NCBI GenBank assembly: GCA_023411375.1
Contig: JAEYOW010000050.1
Span: forward strand, 1 to 64,000
Direction: 5' to 3'
Source of the DNA: Bacillota bacterium
Lineage (GTDB): Bacteria; Bacillota; Clostridia; Christensenellales; Aristaeellaceae
DNA length: 64,000 nt
A model generated the notes under the pieces. It saw only the letters and a program-made list of their open reading frames with translations. It did no database searches and was not told where the DNA came from. The translations under genes and the position numbers were made by a program. Shown here piece by piece: positions 25,751 through 32,747 of this stretch (within the stretch, counting starts at the first letter, position 1; each line of letters opens with the position of its first letter).

Positions 25751-26404
25751 ATGAGCGATATCGTGGCCGAAATCAACACGGATAAAAAAGGGGCGCTGGT
25801 GCGCTTTGACGGAGGAGAAACGCTTTGGTTCAGCCGCGCCGCATGGAGCGAGCGAGGGCTGCGCGATGGCGAGGAGATCGACCTGGATGAGCTGAAACGG
25901 TGGCTTTTGCCCAGGCAGTATACGGAGGCGCTCAACTGCGCGGTGAGCCTTCTGGCCGTTCGCGCGCGAAGCGGGGGCGAGGTAAGGCGCAAGCTGGAGG
26001 AACGCCATTACATGGAGGATGCCGTGGAAATGGCGCTTTATAAACTGGAAAAGGAAAAGCTGCTGGACGACGAGGCTTTTGCCCGGGACTGGGCCGCGTC
26101 GCGCGCGCGCAGGCAGGTTGGCAAGAACCGCATCCTTCAGGAGCTTCGACTTAAAGGCGTCAGCCGTGAACTGGCCGAGCGTGCTGTGGAGGCGCTTGAT
26201 GAGTGTGAGAGCGGGGACCAGGCCGAGGCGCTGGCGCGAAAACTGCTGAAAAAACATGAGACTGAGGAGCCGCGAAAGGCCATGAACAAGGTAATGGCAG
26301 CCCTGGCACGAAGGGGATATGGCTTTGACGAGGCGCGAAGGGCTGTGGACCTGGCGCTGGACAGCATGCGGCGGGAAGCAAGTGAGGAAGACGGAAACGA
26401 ATGA
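25751..26404 (+). CDS. recX: RecX-type regulator of RecA
   Basis: 217 residues. An N-terminal extension of about 55 residues is followed by RecX three-helix repeats: LAVRARSGGEVRRKLEERHY, EKLLDDEAFARDW, QVGKNRILQELRLKGVSRELAERAV, and a final RRGYGFDEARRAVD. RecX inhibits RecA filaments and its recombinase and coprotease activities. recA is not in the window. The preceding stop codon is seven bases away. Confidence 0.93.
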   Translation: MSDIVAEINTDKKGALVRFDGGETLWFSRAAWSERGLRDGEEIDLDELKRWLLPRQYTEALNCAVSLLAVRARSGGEVRRKLEERHYMEDAVEMALYKLEKEKLLDDEAFARDWAASRARRQVGKNRILQELRLKGVSRELAERAVEALDECESGDQAEALARKLLKKHETEEPRKAMNKVMAALARRGYGFDEARRAVDLALDSMRREASEEDGNE

Positions 26405-26468
26405 GGCGTTCACAGGAAGCTGCGGTTCCGGCCGCCGGACCTGACAGCAGATAAAAAGGGGATATATT

Positions 26469-27530
26469 TTGACAATTAAAGAAAAATGGCTTGGTCACAA
26501 GGTCGATCAGTATCAGGATGAAATCAGAAAGAGAAACCACCGTGACTTTGGCAACTTCGCCATGATTGGCTGTGTAATTTCGGCCGCGGTGGTGGTTTTT
26601 GGATTGACGCTGGCCGATATCGTCACCTTTAACGTGGAATTTTCACTGATGCTGTGCTATTGTGCTGTGCTGCGCCTGATATCGCGACGGCTTCGCCGCT
26701 GGCGGCCGGCGTGTATGACTGCGCTGTGCTATCTGGCAATTTCTCCGCTGATGGTGCTCGGCATTTTGATGGGAACCTTTCTGGACCCCTTGCAGCCGTC
26801 AATCACCATCATGATCTTTCTGTGCGTGCTGCCGCTGTTTGTTCTGGATAAACCCCGGCGTGTCACCGCTTATATTACATTGATGGCGGCCGCGTACTGT
26901 GTGTGCTGCTACCTGGCTAAGGACAGGCAGCTTTTCATGGAGGATATGATCGATCTGGTCGCGTTTTATTTTCTGGGAATCGGCGTTAATTTTGTGATGC
27001 TGATAGAGCGGATCGACAGTGTGGAAAATTATATCTTGCTGCGCGACAAATCGGAAATTGACCTTCTGACCGGGCTTAATAACCGCGGAGCGGGCGTTGA
27101 AAAGCTGGAAGAAATGATGCGGCAAAAGGTTTGTGGCGCGTTTATGATGATCGATATCGACGATTTTAAGGATATCAACGACCGTTACGGTCATGCAGCC
27201 GGCGATGAAGCGCTGGTTGCAATAGCACGGAAAATCCGTTCCGTTGCCGGGCCGGGCGATATTGTGATCAGGATGGGCGGGGACGAGTTTGCAATATTCG
27301 CCGTCGGCCTTCAAAACGCCGAGCAGTGCGCTGACTATATTGAACGGCTGTTCACGGAGGTAAAGGACCTACGTATTGCGTCAGCCGGACAATACCAGCC
27401 GGCAATCAGCGTGGGTTGCGCTGTGTGCGACGAAAACGGCCCCGACTTTCAGGAACTTTACCGCATGGGAGATGATGCGCTCTATAAGGCGAAGCATGCC
27501 GGGAAAAATCGCTGCTCGATCAGCGCCTGA
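26469..27530 (+). CDS. Membrane diguanylate cyclase (GGDEF)
   Basis: 353 residues from a TTG with AAAAGGGG upstream. Five to six membrane segments fill about residues 30-190. The GGDEF domain (about 195-353) has LTGLNNRGA, MIDIDDFKDINDRYGHAAGDE and an intact MGGDEFAIF, so it should make c-di-GMP from GTP. There is no recognisable RxxD inhibitory site. The membrane part has no named sensor domain that I recognise. It ends 15 bases before the end of the convergent gene. Confidence 0.93.
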   Translation: MTIKEKWLGHKVDQYQDEIRKRNHRDFGNFAMIGCVISAAVVVFGLTLADIVTFNVEFSLMLCYCAVLRLISRRLRRWRPACMTALCYLAISPLMVLGILMGTFLDPLQPSITIMIFLCVLPLFVLDKPRRVTAYITLMAAAYCVCCYLAKDRQLFMEDMIDLVAFYFLGIGVNFVMLIERIDSVENYILLRDKSEIDLLTGLNNRGAGVEKLEEMMRQKVCGAFMMIDIDDFKDINDRYGHAAGDEALVAIARKIRSVAGPGDIVIRMGGDEFAIFAVGLQNAEQCADYIERLFTEVKDLRIASAGQYQPAISVGCAVCDENGPDFQELYRMGDDALYKAKHAGKNRCSISA

Positions 27531-27545
27531 CGAAATACCGCCGCT

Positions 27546-28793
27546 TTATGGCTGGTGTGCGTAAATTGTTTGCCGAAGCACGCTGCTTTCGGGATCTCGA
27601 AGCTCGCTTTGCAGATAGTCATAATACGCGCCGGGCGTAACAAAGCCGTTGGGCGGCAACAGATTAAGCCCGCCGCTGGCGGCAAGAATTTCCGCCATGG
27701 CGGCACAGTTGGTGCGCAGGGCGTTATATACGGCAAACTTGCCTTTTTTCACCTTATAGAACGTTGCTCCGATCGCGTATTCGGGCCGTTGCTCGGGTTT
27801 CCACGGCTCGCAGGCCTCATGAAGCATCCGCGCCATTCCAGCTTCCATAGCCCCGGCATGCTCGCGGGAAATTCCCAGCGTGAAGCCAATCAACAGTTTG
27901 TTTTCGATTTGCTGGCAATAGCGCAGATAGGGCGGCGTGCCGCACACCAGGAACGTGCCGTCCGACAACAGGCCAAAAATGCGGTTGCTTTGCTCGTCGT
28001 AGCAGCCGTATGAATAGGTGTGCCCGCGAAGGCTTACGTCCACATGCCCAAAGCCGAAGGCCACGTCCTCGCCAAGGTGAAAAATTACGTCCAGTGTTTC
28101 CTCAAATGCGTGACGGGGAGGCGTGGGCTTTTCCTGAACGATGTTTTTGTCAAGCGTCTGATATTGCTCGCGCAGCCTGCGAAGCAGGATGGAAGGCAGC
28201 ATCGCCGTTAGCAATACGGGCGGCTTGATGCGCAGGCGGCTTAATAGAGCGCTGCTTTCAACGTTTCGGTTAATCAGCACGCCCAACATATCCATCAACT
28301 GCCATAACCCGTAGAGAATCAGAAACACGCCCGCCGTCCAACGAAGCGCCCTGCCGCTTGAAAGGCTGGACAGCATTGCGATAGCCATCAGCAGAGAGAT
28401 TACGCCCAGCAGAAAAAACTTGAGCTTTCCCTTTTCGTGCGTAAAAGAAAGCTGCGCCACGTAGCCAAACTGCACCGCGCTAACCAACAGCGACCACAGC
28501 CCGACCGCCAGCGTGACGCTGCCGCGCAGAAAATCGGGGAACAGCATAAGCAGCACCGCAACCGCGACCGATACCAGGCCGGAGATGAACGCGTGCGGAT
28601 GCGGCTCTTTTTTTTGAAAAACGGACACGGCGATGGCGGGTAGGCCGTTAAGCAACAGCGCCGCGATACACAGCGCGTTTAACGAGCGTCCCACGCTCAT
28701 CGGCTTTGCCAGTATAAGCAGGCCCAACCCGCTCATGGCCAGGAAACGGATGAGCAGGCTTAAAGGCGTCAGTGCTTTCAACGTCTTTTGCAT
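27546..28793 (-). CDS. HdeD-like (DUF308) membrane domain fused to a papain-like-fold domain
   Basis: 415 residues from the ATG at 28793 (GGGGGACACC upstream, 17 bases after the DtxR gene stop). The N-terminal 180 residues contain about six short hydrophobic helices with the DUF308/HdeD pattern. The C-terminal half has F-G-H-V-D-V (His250) and, 113 residues later, R-T-N-C-A-A-M (Cys363), in the His-then-Cys order of circularly permuted NlpC/P60-like (LRAT/DUF4105-type) domains. The catalytic role is inferred, not shown. It may be a membrane-bound amidase or transferase. Co-transcription with the DtxR-type regulator suggests metal-linked control. Confidence 0.6.
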   Translation of the reverse strand: MQKTLKALTPLSLLIRFLAMSGLGLLILAKPMSVGRSLNALCIAALLLNGLPAIAVSVFQKKEPHPHAFISGLVSVAVAVLLMLFPDFLRGSVTLAVGLWSLLVSAVQFGYVAQLSFTHEKGKLKFFLLGVISLLMAIAMLSSLSSGRALRWTAGVFLILYGLWQLMDMLGVLINRNVESSALLSRLRIKPPVLLTAMLPSILLRRLREQYQTLDKNIVQEKPTPPRHAFEETLDVIFHLGEDVAFGFGHVDVSLRGHTYSYGCYDEQSNRIFGLLSDGTFLVCGTPPYLRYCQQIENKLLIGFTLGISREHAGAMEAGMARMLHEACEPWKPEQRPEYAIGATFYKVKKGKFAVYNALRTNCAAMAEILAASGGLNLLPPNGFVTPGAYYDYLQSELRDPESSVLRQTIYAHQP

Positions 28794-28809
28794 GGGAAGG
28801 TGTCCCCCG

Positions 28810-29178
28810 CTATTTTTTTTCGTTTGCATGGCGGCGAATAGCGTCAAAGCTTTCGTCGCTCAGGTCATGCTCGATTTTGCATGCGTCGGCGCGCGCGGTC
28901 TGCTCGCTTACGCCAAGCCGGATTAAAAACCCGGTCAGCATCTTATGGCGCTCCAAAATGCGCCCGGCGATAACGGCGCCGCTCTCGGTCAGGGTAATCC
29001 GGTTATCGTCCCCCATAACAATATAGCCGTTTTCACGAAGCTTTTTCATGGCGAAGCTGACGGAGGGTTTTGTGACGTTCAGATGCGCGGCGATATCCAC
29101 CGATCTCGCGAAACCGTGCTCTTCGCACAGCATCAGAATTGTTTCCAAATAGTCTTCGGCGGATTCATAAATGTTCAT
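28810..29178 (-). CDS. DtxR/MntR-type metal-dependent regulator
   Basis: 122 residues from the ATG at 29178, after AAAGGAGGTGCAGCGA; a GTG at 29187 would overlap the ribosome binding site. The winged helix has YLETILML, SVDIAAHLNVTKPSVSFAMKKL and RITLTESGAVIAGRILERH. The dimer region (CKIEHDLSDESFDAI) has the C-x-x-E-H metal ligands of the DtxR/MntR family. It lacks the C-terminal SH3 domain, like MntR. Metal-bound protein would repress manganese or iron genes; none adjoin except the HdeD-like gene behind it. Confidence 0.88.
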   Translation of the reverse strand: MNIYESAEDYLETILMLCEEHGFARSVDIAAHLNVTKPSVSFAMKKLRENGYIVMGDDNRITLTESGAVIAGRILERHKMLTGFLIRLGVSEQTARADACKIEHDLSDESFDAIRRHANEKK

Positions 29179-29248
29179 TCGCTGCACCTCCTTTCGCTTA
29201 TCCTAACACATTTTCATAGGAAAAACAATGGCGTTCCGGATGTGACGG

Positions 29249-29269
29249 ATACATGCGGATCGAATGTAT
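29249..29269. promoter_or_regulatory. TetR operator copy 1 (ATACAT-N9-ATGTAT)
   Basis: ATACAT (29249-29254) and ATGTAT (29264-29269) form an inverted repeat just upstream of the -35 of the TetR gene. Confidence 0.7.
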
Positions 29270-29271
29270 TC

Positions 29272-29301
29272 TTGACAGAAACCGTTTTTTGATGATAGAA
29301 T
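29272..29301 (+). promoter_or_regulatory. SigA promoter of the TetR gene
   Basis: TTGACA (29272-29277), 18 bp, TAGAAT (29296-29301). It lies between two operator copies, and the second overlaps the -10. Confidence 0.75.
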
Positions 29302-29320
29302 ACATACGAAACGAATGTAT
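29300..29320. promoter_or_regulatory. TetR operator copy 2 (ATACAT-N9-ATGTAT)
   Basis: ATACAT (29300-29305) and ATGTAT (29315-29320), extended to ATACATACG/CGAATGTAT. It covers the -10 and the start of transcription and lies 51 bp (about five helical turns) from copy 1. Confidence 0.75.
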
Positions 29321-29330
29321 GAGAGGTTTG

Positions 29331-29984
29331 ATGAACGAAATGGCCCGCAACAAATACCCTGAAATGACCGTTGAAAAGATACTGGATGTTTCCAAGCGCC
29401 TGTTTCTGGAAAAGGGGTTTGATAACACCACCATTCAGGATATTGTTGACGGTTTGGATGGGTTAACAAAGGGCGCGGTTTACCATCACTTCAAATCTAA
29501 GGAGGAAATTCTGGACGCGCTGGGCAACAGTATGTTTTTTGAAGATAATCCGTTTACGCTGATTGAAAGCCGGACGGATTTAAGCGGGCTCGAAAAAATG
29601 CGAGAGGTCATACGGCTGTACCATTCCAGCCGGGAGCGGGAGGAATTGAGCAGACAAAGCGTTCCGCTGCTCAAAAATCCACGTATTTTGGCCGGAATGC
29701 TCGAGTCGGACCGGACCGTTCTTGCTCCGCTATGGCTTAGGCTGATGGAGGAGGGAAACCGGGACGGTTCGATTCATACGCAATTCGCCAGGGAACTTTC
29801 GCAGGTGATTCCGATGCTGACTGGCCTTTGGTTGGCGCCCTCCGTTTATCCCGCGTCCAAGGATGAAATCAGGCAAAAGCTCCGTTTTATCGCAAGATTG
29901 CTGGAAAGTATGGGCGTGCCGCTTGTGGACGACGGTATGATGGCTTTGATGAACCAAATTCTTGACAGGTTCGAGGGGATATGA
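29331..29984 (+). CDS. TetR family transcriptional repressor
   Basis: 217 residues. The ATG at 29331 follows GAGAGGTTTG; an upstream reading-frame start at 29253 lies within the operators. The helix-turn-helix covers about 12-58: ILDVSKRLFLEKGFDNTTI, then DGLTKGAVYHHFKSKEEIL. The ligand domain (about 70-217) is not specific. Three matching operators surround its promoter and the next gene, so it should repress itself and the small membrane protein gene. The signal is unknown. Confidence 0.93.
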   Translation: MNEMARNKYPEMTVEKILDVSKRLFLEKGFDNTTIQDIVDGLDGLTKGAVYHHFKSKEEILDALGNSMFFEDNPFTLIESRTDLSGLEKMREVIRLYHSSREREELSRQSVPLLKNPRILAGMLESDRTVLAPLWLRLMEEGNRDGSIHTQFARELSQVIPMLTGLWLAPSVYPASKDEIRQKLRFIARLLESMGVPLVDDGMMALMNQILDRFEGI

Positions 29985-29987
29985 TCA

Positions 29988-30016
29988 CGGGAGCCGCCCA
30001 ATATGGGCGGCCTCCC
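29988..30016 (+). terminator. GC-rich hairpin after the TetR gene
   Basis: GGGAG-CCGCCC pairs with GGGCGG-CTCCC across a bulged C and an AATAT loop. There is no T run, so it may be a weak terminator or a processing/stability hairpin between tetR and the next gene. Confidence 0.45.
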
Positions 30017-30025
30017 CTTGCCAAT

Positions 30026-30046
30026 ATACATTCATATAAAATGTAT
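30026..30046. promoter_or_regulatory. TetR operator copy 3 (ATACAT-N9-ATGTAT)
   Basis: ATACAT (30026-30031) and ATGTAT (30041-30046), the same half-sites and spacing as the two copies at the TetR promoter, ending 17 bases before the next start codon. Confidence 0.7.
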
Positions 30047-30063
30047 GAAAGAAAGGACGAATG

Positions 30064-30384
30064 ATGACACAGGAAGAATTCGAACAGAAGGTAGAGCATG
30101 CTGCGGGCCGGTTTGATCAGAGGGTTGAGGATGCGGCGGCGCGCTTTGAACAAAGGGTGGAGGATGCTGCCGACCGCTTTGACAGAGGGATAACGAGCAG
30201 ATGGAAAAACCGGTCTTTTCGCGTCGCGGTCAAGTCCGTGTCCGTGGCGGCGGAAATCGGGCTGCTTATTGCGGCAACTTATCTATCCGCACGGGGCTTT
30301 GGAGCCGCCGCCTGTTGTTTTTGGCTGGGGCTGCTCGGACTTGCCTGCGAAGTGGTGCTGGCGATTGTTTTCAGGCAAAAGTAA
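30064..30384 (+). CDS. Small membrane protein with 11-residue repeats
   Basis: 106 residues from the second of two adjacent ATGs (30061 and 30064), which is better spaced from AAAGGACGA. Residues 10-42 are three tandem 11-residue units: VEHAAGRFDQR, VEDAAARFEQR, VEDAADRFDRG. They would form an amphipathic helix of the kind that lies on membranes or makes a coiled coil. A basic stretch and two hydrophobic segments (about 54-74 and 79-102) follow. It is preceded by a TetR operator copy and so is probably the TetR target. I do not recognise the family. Confidence 0.7.
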   Translation: MTQEEFEQKVEHAAGRFDQRVEDAAARFEQRVEDAADRFDRGITSRWKNRSFRVAVKSVSVAAEIGLLIAATYLSARGFGAAACCFWLGLLGLACEVVLAIVFRQK

Positions 30385-30445
30385 AAGGGATATCCTTGGC
30401 CGCGGATACAGGGGACTAATGGGTCTTTTCCATCTGCCCGGCCTG

Positions 30446-30454
30446 TGGTATAAT
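30446..30454 (+). promoter_or_regulatory. Extended -10 promoter of the MFS gene leader
   Basis: TGG directly before TATAAT (30449-30454). The -35 region is poor (TTTTCC at 30426). The transcript would start near 30461, giving a leader of 160 bases. Confidence 0.65.
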
Positions 30455-30487
30455 GGCCGTAATCCATCAACGAAAGGCGGCGGGCAA

Positions 30488-30526
30488 ATGTTACTTTGCA
30501 TCGTAAAGGCTCCATGCAAGGTCTGA
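30488..30526 (+). CDS. Leader peptide of the MFS efflux gene
   Basis: Twelve codons, MLLCIVKAPCKV, then TGA. AAAGGCGGCGGG lies just before the ATG. The last codons form the left arm of a 10-bp hairpin, as in ribosome-mediated attenuators of antibiotic resistance genes. A real peptide is inferred from this arrangement. Confidence 0.6.
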   Translation: MLLCIVKAPCKV

Positions 30527-30550
30527 TGTAGGACGAACCCGCATGGAGCC
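30508..30550 (+). promoter_or_regulatory. Attenuator hairpin 1 of the MFS leader
   Basis: GGCTCCATGC (30508-30517) pairs perfectly with GCATGGAGCC (30541-30550). The left arm lies inside leader codons 7-10, so a ribosome stalled there would open the stem. Confidence 0.65.
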
Positions 30551-30553
30551 GGC

Positions 30554-30610
30554 CTCTTTCGTCCATCGGGCTTTGCATTTTGAAGGTTTATTATTAACCT
30601 GACGAAGGAG
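30554..30610 (+). promoter_or_regulatory. Hairpin sequestering the ribosome binding site of the MFS gene
   Basis: CTCTTTCGTC (30554-30563) pairs with GACGAAGGAG (30601-30610), ten pairs with one wobble, hiding the AAGGAG site. A nested AGGTT/AACCT stem (30584-30600) stacks on it. A competing stem, CTTTGC (30571-30576) with GCAAAG (30610-30615), also covers the site. Confidence 0.65.
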
Positions 30611-30621
30611 CAAAGTCTATC

Positions 30622-31956
30622 ATGAAAATTCAAAAACAAAACATAAAACAGCTTCGGCCGTTTCTCCTTTTGTGGAGCACGCAGTCGTTTTCAGCGCTTG
30701 GCAGCGCGATGACCAGCTTTGCGTTGGTAATCTGGTCCTATCAGCAGGAAGGTTCCGCGCTCACCACGGCGCTTATGACCATCTGTTCCTACGCCCCGTA
30801 TGTGCTTATGAGCATTTTTGCGGGCGCGCTGAGCGACCGGTGGGACCAACGGCGAACCATGCTGATCAGCGACGGCTTTGCCGCGCTTTGCACACTTGTG
30901 GTGCTTGCGTTGTTGAAAACCGGAGCGCTTGCCATCTGGCATCTGTATGTGCTTAACGCGCTGACGGGATTGATGAACACGGTGCAGCAGCCCGCGTCCG
31001 CCGTTGCGGTCAGCCTGCTTGTGCCAAAGGAGCAGTATCAGCGCGTGGGCGGAATGCAGGCGTTTGGCAACGCGCTGGTGACGGTGCTGACCCCTGTGCT
31101 GGCCTCTGCCGCGCTTGCTTTCTTCGGCCTGGACGCGGTGATTTTGTTCGACCTTTTCACCTGCGCCGCCGCGATGGTCACGCTTTCATGCTTTATTCAC
31201 CTGCCCGAGAAAACAGCCCGGCGGATGAAAAAGGAACCCGTGCTGGCCGCCGCGAAAAGCGGGCTCGTCTATCTCCGGCAAAACCGGGGTGTGCTGGATT
31301 TGATCCTGTTTCTGGCAGCCATCAACCTGACCGCCTCGCTGTACAACGCGGCGCTGCCGGCCATGCTGCTCTCCCGACCAAACGGGGGAGAAACGGTTCT
31401 GGGCCTGGTAAACGCCTGTACCGGGTTGGCGACGCTTGTGGGCAGCGTGATCGTATCCATCAGGCCTGCGCCCAAAAGCCGCGTGAGAGTCATCTTAAAC
31501 GCGCTGCTTTTTTCCATGAGCACTGAAAACCTGATGCTCGCACTCGGCCGCAGCGTGCCCGTGTGGTGCGCCGCCGCGGTGCTGGGCTGGCTGTTCATCC
31601 CCGTGATGAACGCCAATATGGACGCGCTGCTGCGCACTTATATCCCCATTGACATGCAGGGGCGCGTGTACTCGGCGCGCAATACGCTCCAGTTTTTTAC
31701 CATCCCGCTGGGATATTTGCTGGGCGGCTATCTGGTGGACCGGGTGCTTGAGCCGCTGATGGCGGTGGACACAGGCGGGCCTCTTTTCAGCCTGCTGGGC
31801 AGCGGAAAGGGCGCGGGTGCGGCGCTGCTGTTTTTAATTGCGGCGGCGCTGGGGGTTATCACCTGCCTGGCGTTTCGTTGCGACAGGCGCCTATGGGCGC
31901 TGGAAAAGGGAGGGACACCACCTCTGAGTGAATCGACGGCAGAATTGGGCGAATGA
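30622..31956 (+). CDS. MFS efflux transporter, macrolide-exporter (MefA) type
   Basis: 444 residues with about twelve hydrophobic segments. Motif A appears as AGALSDRWDQRRTML after the second segment, and the start (LWSTQSFSALGSAMTSFAL) matches the MFS_3/MefA-like drug exporters. It probably expels a hydrophobic antibiotic or similar compound in exchange for protons. The 160-base leader with a short peptide and hairpins over the ribosome binding site supports induction by a ribosome-targeting drug. The substrate is not proven. Confidence 0.85.
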   Translation: MKIQKQNIKQLRPFLLLWSTQSFSALGSAMTSFALVIWSYQQEGSALTTALMTICSYAPYVLMSIFAGALSDRWDQRRTMLISDGFAALCTLVVLALLKTGALAIWHLYVLNALTGLMNTVQQPASAVAVSLLVPKEQYQRVGGMQAFGNALVTVLTPVLASAALAFFGLDAVILFDLFTCAAAMVTLSCFIHLPEKTARRMKKEPVLAAAKSGLVYLRQNRGVLDLILFLAAINLTASLYNAALPAMLLSRPNGGETVLGLVNACTGLATLVGSVIVSIRPAPKSRVRVILNALLFSMSTENLMLALGRSVPVWCAAAVLGWLFIPVMNANMDALLRTYIPIDMQGRVYSARNTLQFFTIPLGYLLGGYLVDRVLEPLMAVDTGGPLFSLLGSGKGAGAALLFLIAAALGVITCLAFRCDRRLWALEKGGTPPLSESTAELGE

Positions 31957-31972
31957 CTGCTCAAAAAAACAT

Positions 31973-32009
31973 AAGGAAGCGTCTGGGAATGGCATCCGGG
32001 CGCTTCCTT
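31973..32009. terminator. Hairpin between the MFS and DUF6320 genes
   Basis: AAGGAAGCG (31973-31981) pairs with CGCTTCCTT (32001-32009) around an imperfect inner stem. A-rich and T-rich flanks are short. Probably a weak bidirectional terminator. Confidence 0.55.
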
Positions 32010-32070
32010 CAAAAAGCAAGGATAATCGAATTTATGCTTTGTGCAAGCGGTTCATTCCCCTGCGCGTTTG

Positions 32071-32742
32071 CTAGATAAAAAGACGCTTCTCCAGCTTTTC
32101 ACGCAAGGTCGGGCTAAAGGCGAGCGTCAGCAGGAATGTGCCGACGGTCAGAAAGCACACCATCACATAGGGGGACCATTGCAAGCCTTCTCCGCCAAAA
32201 GTGAAATGAAGAAGCGCCTCCAAAAGCAGCAGGAAAACGCCGACCATCATCCATGATCCACCGGAAATGGCAAGCGCATGCCGTGGATACCGCTTTACCA
32301 GAAACGTCAGCGCCTGCGAAAATAAATACAGCGTGAGAACAATTGGCAGTGCCAGAGTGAGAAACCAGCGCCCGCCGGCGATCTGTTCGATCGCCCAGAG
32401 ATATACGGCCAGCAGACCAAAGTTAAGGGCTCCTGACAGGCATTCCCTCGCCTTTGATACCAGCAGGGGAAAAATCACCCAGAAGTAAACAAGCACAACC
32501 GCGCCCATGACATATACCGACCAGCTCAAGCCGTTGTTTAGTGCCAGATCAGTCGCCAGCACCACGGCAATTACATGCAGGCAAAGCGCTAAAAACAGCA
32601 GGTTTAAACGAGTTTTGCGGCGCAGCCGCCCGCGGCAGGGAGCGGGGGTTTCCGGCGCGGGCATGGGATGAACCGGGGTTTCGCACAGCGGGCACCTGTC
32701 TGTTGATTTCATTAACTCCACGCCGCAATGGGCACAATACAT
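32071..32742 (-). CDS. Zinc-ribbon plus multi-span membrane protein (DUF6320-like)
   Basis: 223 residues from the ATG at 32742 (AGGTGA six bases upstream); a GTG at 32751 overlaps the preceding stop. The N-terminus is a zinc ribbon (YCAHCGVEL, then CPLCETPV). Six hydrophobic segments follow from about residue 48. This pair of an acyltransferase-like gene and a DUF6320 gene recurs in clostridia. The function is unknown; it may anchor or assist the acyltransferase at the membrane. Confidence 0.75.
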   Translation of the reverse strand: MYCAHCGVELMKSTDRCPLCETPVHPMPAPETPAPCRGRLRRKTRLNLLFLALCLHVIAVVLATDLALNNGLSWSVYVMGAVVLVYFWVIFPLLVSKARECLSGALNFGLLAVYLWAIEQIAGGRWFLTLALPIVLTLYLFSQALTFLVKRYPRHALAISGGSWMMVGVFLLLLEALLHFTFGGEGLQWSPYVMVCFLTVGTFLLTLAFSPTLREKLEKRLFI

Positions 32743-32747
32743 CAGCG

